From: Paenibacillus silviterrae
Lineage (GTDB): Bacteria > Bacillota > Bacilli > Paenibacillales > NBRC-103111
DNA: 64,000 bases
Direction of reading: 5' to 3'
NCBI RefSeq assembly: GCF_030167925.1
Contig: NZ_JASKUT010000001.1
Location: 310,001 to 374,000, forward strand
Notes under the pieces: generated by a model
The model's database searches: none
What the model was told of the DNA's origin: nothing
The model's input: only the letters and a program-made list of their open reading frames with translations
In this document: positions 44,501 to 52,500 of the stretch, one piece after another
How the letters are laid out: the number at the start of each line of letters is the position of its first letter
Numbering within the stretch: position 1 is the first letter of the stretch
Position numbers and translations under genes: made by a program

Positions 44501-45379
44501 GGGGCTTCCACCGGCAAGCTGACCCTCCGGCTCGCAGCCGCGTATTCCGGTGGAACGATCGAATTTAGGAAGGATAGCATAACGGGCCCCTTGCTCGGGA
44601 CCTATCCGGTACCCAGCACCGGCCAATGGACGAATTGGGCTACAGTGGAGGTGCCGATTACGCCTGTCAGCGGAACGCAGAAGCTGGTTCTGGTATTCAA
44701 ACGGCCGGATACGCACGGAGTGGCGAGTCTGAACTGGATTCGTTTCGTCCCGGAGCCGGTGCAAGCGGATCTGGTTCCACCGGAAACGACACCCATATCC
44801 AGCCCTGTGGACGGGTTGAACGGCTGGTATGTCACGAACCCGACGATCACGCTTGCCGCCAGCGACAAGCTTTCCGGTGTGGCGGATACGGTGTATAGCG
44901 TGGACGGAGGCGGCTGGTTCAAGTATACAGGGCCTGTACTCATTACGGCTGAGGGGGTTCACACCCTTTCCTACAAGAGCTCCGACAAGGCAGGGAACGT
45001 CGAAGAAGCCAAATCGTTGACGGTGAAGGTGGACAAAAGTGCGCCGGAGCTTAAGGTGCTGACGGATAGCCCCTTGCTCTGGCCTGTCAATCATAAGTTT
45101 ATCGACATCCGGGTCGATGTGAAGGCGAACGATTCCTTATCCGGGGTCGGCAGTGTCGCGCTGGATCGCATTCTACATAATGAAGCTGACGATCCGTCGG
45201 CGGATGTGGAGGGGGCTGAGCCGGGCACCGACGATCGTTCCTTTAAGATCAGGGCGGAAAGAAGAGGCAGCGGAACCGGAAGAGTATATACGATCACCTA
45301 CACAGCAACCGATCTGGCCGGTAACCGCGCATCCGCTTCTGCCATAGTCACCGTCCCCCATGATCTTTCCGGGTATTAG
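41561..45379 (+). CDS. secreted PL8-family lyase with two CBM6 domains
   Basis: This 1272-residue enzyme starts at GTG 41561 behind GGGGGGAA, with a signal peptide ending near AQAAD. The PL8 (alpha/alpha) toroid has the aromatic patch NWWEWEIG and catalytic residues Asn205, His255 and Tyr264. Their spacing (50 and 9) equals Asn349/His399/Tyr408 of pneumococcal hyaluronate lyase. Beta-sandwich domains follow to about 790, then two CBM6 modules (about 800-930 and 933-1065, both VEAESFSSMSG-like). The end is an Ig-like module with AND(S)LSGV and a VPHD terminus shared with the lyase at 1719. PL8 cleaves hyaluronan, chondroitin or xanthan-type glucuronates; which one is not decidable. It is released, not anchored. 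Confidence 0.92.
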   Translation: MKNRRKLFSVFMAAMMLFSIVGMGFSPKRAQAADSFDDLRLKWYDMLTGGTSYDPNESDFAAAIASVTEKAQTNWSTMNGDLANRTYLWSDLAALSTNPTHIRLSYERLNKMALAYRTHGSSLNGNEGLKISILDGLKYLHDHYYNTTVTRYGNWWEWEIGTPLALNDTTVLMYDDLIQDPSAPIADYMNAIKYFIAGPRDVGANRVWTAAVTIVRGVISKDGTAIQNGVNGLSPVFKYVTSGDGFYTDGSFIQHEKFAYTGSYGLSLIDNLSRVLYLVKGSAWDVTDPSVANAYKWVHDSFIPVVYKGALMDMVRGRDISVYSREDHEQGSQLIRAILKMAQSAPSADAGIYKRVAKYWLQNDTYTNVYHDQTIDFIRIAKQIVSDSSVVPAAEPSVSRIFPAMDRAVHYRPGFGFGLSLFSSRIANYEAINGQNIKGWYTGAGMTYLYNGDLGQFSGNYWPTVNSYRLPGTTVVANKTMAANSKSTQAWVGGTTLADTYSVAGMSYEHVDADMTADLTAKKSWFLFDDEIVALGAGITSSYPSNAIETVVENRKLNEEGSNVLTVNGTVKPSSIGWAESMSGVRWAHLDGESTGSGIGYYFPGGATIKGLREQRSGKWSDIAKYSGVLEPGDPTYTNRFLSLYMDHGITPANGSYAYALLPNQTPSEVSSYASNPDFIVLANTDSVQAVKEKSLGMIGANFWTNTTQTVDMITSSGRASVLVKENGGSELELSVSDPSMPASGTVTITLDRSASEVLSKDPRITVNRLSPSLQLTVNTGGSKGQALQAKFVLGSPPVTTVVEAESFSSMSGVTVYTPTTDSNGGSHVSGISNGDWMAYKQMDFGVGTDSMDIRLASANTGGTMELRIDGPSGDVIGTYAITSTGGWSSWKTVTVPLSGASGKHDLYMVFKRPDSLGVAIVNWFDFHPIQEAVTTIEGETYSSMSGVSIVNPTTDPEGGGSHVGNIGNGDWIAYDAVNFGASTGKLTLRLAAAYSGGTIEFRKDSITGPLLGTYPVPSTGQWTNWATVEVPITPVSGTQKLVLVFKRPDTHGVASLNWIRFVPEPVQADLVPPETTPISSPVDGLNGWYVTNPTITLAASDKLSGVADTVYSVDGGGWFKYTGPVLITAEGVHTLSYKSSDKAGNVEEAKSLTVKVDKSAPELKVLTDSPLLWPVNHKFIDIRVDVKANDSLSGVGSVALDRILHNEADDPSADVEGAEPGTDDRSFKIRAERRGSGTGRVYTITYTATDLAGNRASASAIVTVPHDLSGY

Positions 45380-45547
45380 GAACAAGACGGGTTACCGAGA
45401 ATAACGGCTGGGATATGCACTGTTTTTACTAACTCTACAATTTTATTGATTTTCAATCATCGGCATGTCCTTCAAAAGAAACGTACATAGCCAAACGGTT
45501 TGCCATGTTATATGATGAGCCCATTCATATTCAGGGGGGAATGAGGA

Positions 45548-46537
45548 ATGGGATATCGTTTGGCTGTGGTAGGCGGCGGGAAGATCGCTGAGTCTCACCT
45601 GATGGCCGCCTCCCGTATGGAGCAGCTGCAACTGGCGGCGATAGCGGATGTGCAGCCGTTACGGGCCGAGGCGCTGGCCGCTCATTTTCATATGAAGGCA
45701 TATACCGATTACCAAATGATGATCGAGCGGGAAAAGCCGGATATCGCTGTCATTACTCTTCCGCATCACCTTCATAAGGAGGCGGCGGTATATTGTTTGG
45801 AAAATGGCGCTCATGTGCTTCTGGAGAAGCCTATGGCGTTAACTGCCGCTGAGTGTGACGAGATCATCGATGCCGCTCGGCTCCACAGCAGAGCAGTCTT
45901 GGTGGGTCATACTCAGCATTATATGGCCGAGAACCGGAAGGCGAAGGAGCTGATCGACAGCGGAGTCTTGGGACAGCTGGTGATGGTGAATGATACGAGG
46001 CACCTCTCCTACTTCTCCGACGATCGGCCGGGCTGGTTTTTTGAGAAGGCGAAGTCGGGCGGCGGCATCATTGCCAATCTGGGCTCACATTCGATCGATA
46101 AGATTCAATGGCTAAGCGGCGGCGCCATAACCAAAGTGCGGGCAAATCTCAGCTATCATGGGGCGAGAGGGGATGTGGAGGGCAGCGGCATCATGTTCCT
46201 GGAGAATGAGCACGGCGTGCCGGCTACCGTCACACAGTCAGGATACATCGGAGCGCCAAGGAATGAGACGGAGCTGATCTTTACTCATGGAATGCTCAGG
46301 CTGAACACCGGGCAAGGGCTGTGGCTAAGCGAAGGCGGTGAGTATCGCAGAGTGAATGTAGGTGAACAGCAGGACCCGTTCCGGCTGCAATTTCTTGATC
46401 TGCTGCGAACGGTGGAAACTAACAGTGAACCGCAATGCTCCATGACTTATTCCCGCAGCATCGTTCATGTACTCGAGCATATTTATCGATCCGCGCAATC
46501 CGGGAAGCAGCTGGATGTAGTAAAGCATGTCAATTGA
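45548..46537 (+). CDS. Gfo/Idh/MocA-family oxidoreductase
   Basis: A 329-residue NAD(P)-dependent oxidoreductase with N-terminal Rossmann motif LAVVGGGKIAESH, LLEKPMALTAAECDEI and the C-terminal domain (ANLGSHSIDKIQWLSGGA). It should act on a sugar or sugar acid from the locus. The upstream gap of 168 bases (45380-45547) contains no terminator I can defend and only a weak promoter, so it could be transcribed with PL8 or alone. GGGGGGA lies seven bases before the ATG. It is a paralogue of 28340 with low similarity. Confidence 0.88.
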   Translation: MGYRLAVVGGGKIAESHLMAASRMEQLQLAAIADVQPLRAEALAAHFHMKAYTDYQMMIEREKPDIAVITLPHHLHKEAAVYCLENGAHVLLEKPMALTAAECDEIIDAARLHSRAVLVGHTQHYMAENRKAKELIDSGVLGQLVMVNDTRHLSYFSDDRPGWFFEKAKSGGGIIANLGSHSIDKIQWLSGGAITKVRANLSYHGARGDVEGSGIMFLENEHGVPATVTQSGYIGAPRNETELIFTHGMLRLNTGQGLWLSEGGEYRRVNVGEQQDPFRLQFLDLLRTVETNSEPQCSMTYSRSIVHVLEHIYRSAQSGKQLDVVKHVN

Positions 46538-46548
46538 GTTCTTGTCGG

Positions 46549-46597
46549 AAACCCTGGCGACATCGGAGTAAGCGTCCGCAATGTCGTCGGGGTTTTT
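46549..46597 (+). terminator. rho-independent terminator after the oxidoreductase
   Basis: AACCC...CGACAT pairs with ATGTCG...GGGTT in a long stem with a small internal mismatch, followed by TTTTT. It isolates the effector-chaperone cassette from the sugar genes upstream. Confidence 0.88.
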
Positions 46598-46712
46598 GCC
46601 GTATTCAAAAAAAGCTTCACAAGATCGCTTTATGTCGATAAACTATAGGGGATAGGTATAAAGTCGGGAAAAATGGCTATTTATGATGATGACTAGAGGG
46701 GGAGCCCATCAT

Positions 46713-48776
46713 ATGTCACAAAGAGCAAAGGGCGGGCTTAATCGTGCGGCCGATATCGCCAAAGGCGGGCTTGATAAGCGCTTCGGAGGAAGTGTATCGG
46801 CCGGGGGGCCGCAAGCGGTATCCGCTGTAGCCCAAAGAATGGAAGCTCTGCAAAAGGCTCTCGGGAACAGAGGAACGGCGCAGCTGCTGGCTCACCAAGC
46901 CGCGCAGCGCAAGAAGGCTGCTGGCGGAGCGGCTTCCGGCACGGCTAGTCTTTTCTTAGCTCCGAAGTCCCGGCAATCGTCAATGCCTCTTCAATTGAAA
47001 GCGGCCGTGATGAAGTCGCTAGTCGGTGCTCATATGAGAGCGTATACGAAGGATACTGACCCTTCGACAAGCACGGATACATATAAGGTAAAGGAAAAAG
47101 AAATGAAAGGCCCGAAGATCGGCTTCCGCGCTGAATTCGAGGACCTTGGCATTGCCGATGAAACGGGGCAGTGGACCCTGATCAAGTATGGGGGCGACAC
47201 CGGCTTTGTCCGCAAGGATAAAATCGGCGAAAAGGGCGGATTGTCCAAGGCGCGAAATGTACTGGCGGAGACGAAGCGGTCGAACGGCGGTAAAAAGATG
47301 AGCGAGATCGGACAAGCGCCTGAGGAGGAAAGCGACCGGTTCGATGACATTACCGAGAACATCTCCGAGGGCGGAGAGCTGCTCATGACCGGACCTGGAG
47401 CCGCGTCCGAAAGCATCGAGGAAACCGTCGATGCGCTGGAGGAGGCAGGCGGTCAGGAAGAGCTAAAGAATAAGCTCGAGACGGGAGGAGCCGGTCTCGG
47501 CGTAGCCAGCGCACCGGCAGATGCCGTTCTGTCCGGTCTAGGCGGTCTTGTGGCGATGAAGAAGATGGTCGGATCGCTCCGGGATTCGAATAAATCGGTT
47601 GGGGAGAAAATTTCCGATGTGACCGAGAATTCCCTGGATATCGGCAAAGCCGTTCAGGAAGGTGTGGAGGGCACCTCCGGCTTCATCGACGATGTAGGTA
47701 CGCTTGCCGGCAGCGATGCCGTCAAAGCGGCGGGCGGGGTAAGTGACTGGTCCGGTTCTGTTGGAGAAGCGATTGACGCGATCAAGAGCGCCTTCTTCAC
47801 GGTCAAGGACGTCTACGACCTATTCAAGAAAGCGACGAGCAGCGAAGGAATTAGTGCGGATGAAGCGATAGGGGGAGGCTTGTCCGCTGTCAAGAACGGG
47901 TTGTCTGCGGCACAGGGTGCGGTGAAAACCGTGAAAGCGATCTTGGATATCCTGAAGATCGGCAGTGCCGGACTGGCCGCGGCGATTCCGGGCATAGGGA
48001 TTGCCATCAGCGGCATCACGATCACGATTAAGGTATACGATTCGATCAAGGCGTTTATATCCACGTATAAGATGACCAAGGTGAAACGGGAATTCAAGGA
48101 TAAGTACAAAGCCCGCGGGGCCGATTATGTGAAAGAAAATTCGTTAAGCGTGAAGGGGAAAACCCTATGGTCCTCCACGGGAACGGACAAGGATAAGCTG
48201 AACACACGGAAAACCGATTTGGAAGGAAACGCAGGGCGAAGCGCTGACGAGGAACAGGAGCTCCAGGATATTCGGGAATACGAGCTGGCCAAGGAGATGA
48301 AATATATCAACATGAAGCGCTTGGCCCGCGCAGGTATTCAATCGGGGCTTGAAATGGTTAACATTGCCGGTGAAATCGCTACCCTAAGCGGGGTGGGCGC
48401 GAAGGTAGGCATTCCGCTGAAGGCGGTTGCGGCCGGGGCCGGCGTCTCGATGAGCATCGCCCGTAAGGCGAAGCAATTCGGACGTGACCGGGCGGCCAAG
48501 CCGGGAGCATGGAAGGTAACGAAAGCAGTGTTCAATGCCGAGAAGTCGTCGGCGAACAAGCAGGCGAAGAGGGTTGAACAAGCGAACCTGATTCTGGATA
48601 TGATCGCGAAGCTGCCGGAATATGTTCCTGGAGATGAAGGGATAAAGAAGCAGTATACGAGAGTGGAAAATTTTATTGCCTCCACTGGAATAAGTCCCGC
48701 TCAATTGTATAGACTGAATGGCAATGTGACCAAACAGCGGGAGTATCTAGTGAGCGGAATGAAGAAGAGAGAATAG
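46713..48776 (+). CDS. putative contractile-injection-system cargo / pore-forming effector
   Basis: A 687-residue protein not assigned to an enzyme family. The N-terminus is Gly/Ala-rich and basic (MSQRAKGGLNRAADIAKGGL), then has MEALQKALGNRGTAQLL, resembling the LQR-GN-RL signature found near DUF4157 and other eCIS cargo. An SH3-like stretch (about 120-180, TDTYKVKEKEM ... DTGFVRKDKIG) follows. The middle is rich in Gly/Ser amphipathic helices and holds a hydrophobic segment (about 405-450, GLAAAIPGIGIAISGITITI) like a colicin-type hairpin. The C-terminus is basic and helical. No signal peptide. ATG 46713 has AGAGGGGGAG nine bases upstream. It is coupled to a chaperone-like gene. The role as a toxin is inference. 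Confidence 0.6.
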   Translation: MSQRAKGGLNRAADIAKGGLDKRFGGSVSAGGPQAVSAVAQRMEALQKALGNRGTAQLLAHQAAQRKKAAGGAASGTASLFLAPKSRQSSMPLQLKAAVMKSLVGAHMRAYTKDTDPSTSTDTYKVKEKEMKGPKIGFRAEFEDLGIADETGQWTLIKYGGDTGFVRKDKIGEKGGLSKARNVLAETKRSNGGKKMSEIGQAPEEESDRFDDITENISEGGELLMTGPGAASESIEETVDALEEAGGQEELKNKLETGGAGLGVASAPADAVLSGLGGLVAMKKMVGSLRDSNKSVGEKISDVTENSLDIGKAVQEGVEGTSGFIDDVGTLAGSDAVKAAGGVSDWSGSVGEAIDAIKSAFFTVKDVYDLFKKATSSEGISADEAIGGGLSAVKNGLSAAQGAVKTVKAILDILKIGSAGLAAAIPGIGIAISGITITIKVYDSIKAFISTYKMTKVKREFKDKYKARGADYVKENSLSVKGKTLWSSTGTDKDKLNTRKTDLEGNAGRSADEEQELQDIREYELAKEMKYINMKRLARAGIQSGLEMVNIAGEIATLSGVGAKVGIPLKAVAAGAGVSMSIARKAKQFGRDRAAKPGAWKVTKAVFNAEKSSANKQAKRVEQANLILDMIAKLPEYVPGDEGIKKQYTRVENFIASTGISPAQLYRLNGNVTKQREYLVSGMKKRE

Positions 48777-48788
48777 GAGGCCGACACC

Positions 48789-49307
48789 TTGAATGAATCA
48801 ATACATGCGCGCCATTTGGCGGAGCTTGGCTTTTTGAAGCAATATTTGGAGGAGGCCGGACTTCAGTCGGATTTGTTGGAAAAAAGCGAGGAAGTACCGT
48901 TAAACGTGCTGCTGGCTCCGATGCTTAAGGACCATAAGGGTCGGGATCGATACGTTAATTTTAGCTTTGTGCCTTTTACTGACGATGAACTTGAGAGTAT
49001 ACGTCTGCTGCAGATCTATACGACCGTTCCGGTAAACTGGAAGGAAGGGACGAGAAGCAGCGTAGAGAAGCTGCTGCTTGCGATCAACTGCCAACTGGCT
49101 ATCGGACACTTCAGCATCAAGTCGGATGATGAAGTCTATTACCGGTATGTTTATGCGGCGCCTGGCGGGCAAACGTTAAGACGTGAGGATATGCTGGAGC
49201 TCATTGATTTGTTTATGCTGATGCTTGACATGTTTTCCAGGACTATAGATGATGTCGCTTCAGGCGCGCTTTCCTTGGCCTCCGCCATGGCGGCTGTAAA
49301 TGAATAA
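48789..49307 (+). CDS. YbjN/type III chaperone-like small protein
   Basis: A 172-residue acidic protein starting at TTG 48789. The fold signature of YbjN/T3SS-chaperone-like proteins is visible: an N-terminal helix (HLAELGFLKQYLEEAGL), a strand with RDRYVNFSF, LLQIYTTVPV, LLLAINCQLAIGHFSI, DDEVYYRYVYAAP, and a C-terminal helix bundle (ELIDLFMLMLDMFSRTID). Its ribosome site AGGAGG overlaps the upstream stop (12-base gap), so translation is coupled to the 687-residue gene. YbjN-like proteins in other injection and secretion systems bind partner cargo; a cognate-chaperone role is inferred. Ends before a strong terminator. Confidence 0.7.
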   Translation: MNESIHARHLAELGFLKQYLEEAGLQSDLLEKSEEVPLNVLLAPMLKDHKGRDRYVNFSFVPFTDDELESIRLLQIYTTVPVNWKEGTRSSVEKLLLAINCQLAIGHFSIKSDDEVYYRYVYAAPGGQTLRREDMLELIDLFMLMLDMFSRTIDDVASGALSLASAMAAVNE

Positions 49308-49317
49308 AGCAGCAAGT

Positions 49318-49353
49318 ATACGTCCGGGGTCGTTTCCGGGCGTATTTTTTTTT
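49318..49353 (+). terminator. rho-independent terminator after the chaperone-like gene
   Basis: ATACGTCCGG pairs with CCGGGCGTAT (one mismatch) and is followed by nine T bases, 11 bases after the stop at 49307. Confidence 0.92.
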
Positions 49354-49454
49354 GCTAACTGTAATTCCAATAACAGGAATAGCTTGATTTTAACCAATAC
49401 GCTGAAAACCCAGTAGAATCAAGGGTTGTAGCGTACAACCTGAGTTCATGATTA

Positions 49455-49484
49455 TTGTTGTAATGCAGGGGCGATTTATATAAT
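49455..49484 (+). promoter_or_regulatory. sigma-A promoter of the SLH-PL9 gene
   Basis: TTGTTG (49455-49460) and TATAAT (49479-49484) with an 18-base spacer. Transcription would start near 49491, about 56 bases before GTG 49547. Confidence 0.65.
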
Positions 49485-49491
49485 TCGATTA

Positions 49492-49505
49492 TGTAAGCGA
49501 TTTAA
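49492..49505 (+). promoter_or_regulatory. cre-like catabolite-repression site
   Basis: TGTAAGCGATTTAA matches the CcpA site consensus TGWAANCGNTNWCA at 13 of 14 positions (only the penultimate C is A). It lies just at the predicted transcription start, the typical position for CcpA repression, so the lyase gene is probably glucose-repressed. Confidence 0.6.
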
Positions 49506-49546
49506 TCAAAGAAAATCATACGAAGAGGAAGAGGGGACAAAGCACC

Positions 49547-52500
49547 GTGAAAATGCAGCAGCGGGTATTGGCCTGGATGATGTCCTTGATCTTGCTCGTG
49601 ACCTCTGTCTTACCTGCCGCGGCAGGTGCGGAGCAGGCCATGATTACGATTGCCCCGGGCAGCGCATGGCAGGGCTCCGTGTACGGAGACGTGGGCGGTC
49701 AGGACAAGATCAATGCAACGAACTTTGAAATTACAGAGGGTACTAACGATTCGGTCGTACTTAGAAGCTCCAATAACGTCGGCAAGATAGCCAGCACATC
49801 GGAGGGAATCGCTTATTATTACCAAGCCGTTCCGGAAGATGGGGATTATGAACTGTCGGCAACGGCAAATGTGGATTCCTGGACCGCTAATAACCAGGTC
49901 TCATTCGGCGTCATGCTCCGTGATCAGGTTGCGGTGAATCGCAGCTTTACGGTAACCGACGTAACGTATGCCGTTTATTTTGGTGACTATGTTGCGGTGG
50001 GGGCTTTGGATCAGAAGATGACGGCCTTCTACCATCAGAGCAATGCGCAGGTGAAGGCGGGGCTGGACTTCCCATCGGTACCGGCTCCGGGGAAGGACAA
50101 AACATACGAGCTCAGCATACGAAAGCAAGGCAGTCAGTACATTGTAAGAATCGGAAGCGACATTCGAGTGCTGGACAATATTACAGGGACAATGGCCTAT
50201 GCCGGTCTGTACACAGCGCGTAATACTAAGGTCACGTTCACCAACGTAAAGCTGCACGTTCAGCCCAAGGTGAACCTGGGCGATTGGCAGTACAGCGCCT
50301 TCGGCTCCGATACGAGCGGTACGAAAAATCCGGCGCCGGTCGTATCAGGCGGCGGCAGTGTGAAGCTGACGGCATCCGGCGGGAAGATCGACTCAAGCAA
50401 TGAGGGTATTTCCTATTATTACAAGGAAGTTCCGGCCAATGCCAGCTTCGAGCTTCGGGCGAAGGCTAAGGTGAATACCTTTAACAGCGATAGCAGCAAG
50501 AGCAGTCCTAACCAAAAGTCCTTCGGACTTATGATTAAGGACCAGATCAATGTCAGCACCTCCAACTACGCGGCGGTCGGTGCGCTTGATCTGGCGATGA
50601 AGGGCTTCTACAAGCTGGGTACTCAGAATAAGCTGGAGGCCTACAGCGGGGTAAATGCTCCGGCGGGGAGCGAGGAATACGACCTTCGAATCCGCAAGAA
50701 CGGTGATGTCTACGTTCTTACCGTGAACGGGAAGAGTGAGACGGTCGTTTTACCGAATTTGATGACTGGAGGTAACTACGCGGGTCTGTATGTTGCTCGG
50801 GATGCCGATGTTACTTTCAACCAAATTTCCCTTCATGTAGACGGCAGAGCTCCTACGCAGCTTCTAGTGGACAGCTCTTCTATGAAGACCACCTACTTTG
50901 TCAGCGAGAATCTGGAGCTGAACGGTTTGAAGGTTAAGGCGCTCTATGCCGACGGCCGGTCGGAGTGGCTTTCTTCATCGGAATATCTTCTGACGGGCTT
51001 TGACAGCAGTAAGGTGGGAACCAATCAAGCCGTATTGCATTTCAACGGCATAACGGCGCCGATCGCCTTCCAAATCATTCCGATGCAGGTCACTGCGCTG
51101 GAAATTCCTTATACGCCAGCCAAGACGACCTATTATCCGGGCGATCCGTTCGATCCCGAAGGCCTGGTGGTCATTGGAGAATATAATCATGGCTTCAGCC
51201 GGAAGGAGCTTGCTCCTGACCAATATGCCTTCTCCATTCCGGGGGCGACGGTAAGCGGGGCCACATATACGTTTGACACGCCGGGAGTCAAGCAAGTGAC
51301 GGTGATATCGACAGATACACCAACTACAAAGGCTGCATTTGATGTGAATGTAAAGGATGCGGCGCTCCTTGGTCTTGAAGTTAGACAAGCTCCCCAGAAG
51401 ACGCTGTATTATTTGGGTGATCCTTTGGATCTTGCAGGGCTGGTCGTCTATGCCAAGTATAGCGACGGCGCCTCGGTACGGCTGACACAGCAGGAATACA
51501 CGGTAAGTCCATTGGATACGACGACGGCAGGAACGAAGCAGCTGCTCCTTGCACACAAGGGCACAACCGCTCCGCTTACGGTCACCGTTAAGGCTAGAGA
51601 GCTTGTCGGGATTGAGGTAGCTCAGTATCCGAAGACGACCTATACGGTCGGCGAAGCATTCAGCCCGGCAGGGTTAGCCGTATCGAAGGTGTACGACAGC
51701 GGAGATCGCGAGCCGTTATCGGATGCGGACTACACGGTGGACGACTCTCAGTTCAACAGCGCTCAGGCAGGAACCTACGAAGTACGAATTGTACCCAAGG
51801 CTGCAGGTCTCTCAGGTACGGTGTTGAAGACCGTAGTACGGGAGCCCGTTACCTACGAATGGAAGACCATTCGTTTCGGTCAGTCCACGTCAAGCACCAA
51901 CAATACAGTCAGTGTAAAAAGTCCCGGCGTTGTAGAAGTTGTAGCGCTGGAGGGCGGCGGTAAAGTGACCGGCGACCACGACGGCATTTCGTTCTATTAT
52001 GTGGAGCTGGACGCGCTGAAGGATAATTTTGTCCTTTCCGCCGATATTCAAGTGAAGGCTTATGCCAAGACACCGCATGACGGGCAGGAATCGTTCGGGA
52101 TTATGGCGCGCGATGCGATTGGGAAGTCCGGGGACTCCGCCGTATTTGCTTCCAACATTGCGGCTGTGGGCGGTTACAGCGGAGGAACGACAAAGCCGAA
52201 CGGTACCCAGATGTTTGTCCGTACCGGTGTGGAGTCATCCGATGGCTCGGGCAGCCAAGGCATCCAGAATCAATTCTTAAGCAGCGTCAAGCCGGAAGCG
52301 CAGAATACGCATCCTGCTGCGCCGTATAGGCTCACGCTGGCCAAGACGAATACAGGCTTTACCGGCAAGCTGAATCAAGGTCAAGAGGTTCTATACTATG
52401 AGCCGGACATTCTCAAAACACAGAACGATAAGATGTATGTGGGCTTTTATGCAGCGCGGCTGGCCACCATTGAAGTAAGCAATATCAAGCTCCAGGTGAC

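Noticed and set aside
44255..45094. 279-codon open frame on the minus strand
   Set aside because: It is antisense to the CBM6/Ig part of the PL8 gene and has the low-complexity composition of a shadow frame.
45380..45547. Promoter before the oxidoreductase at 45548
   Set aside because: TTGATT and TATGAT-like boxes exist but at incompatible spacing; nothing firm enough to report.
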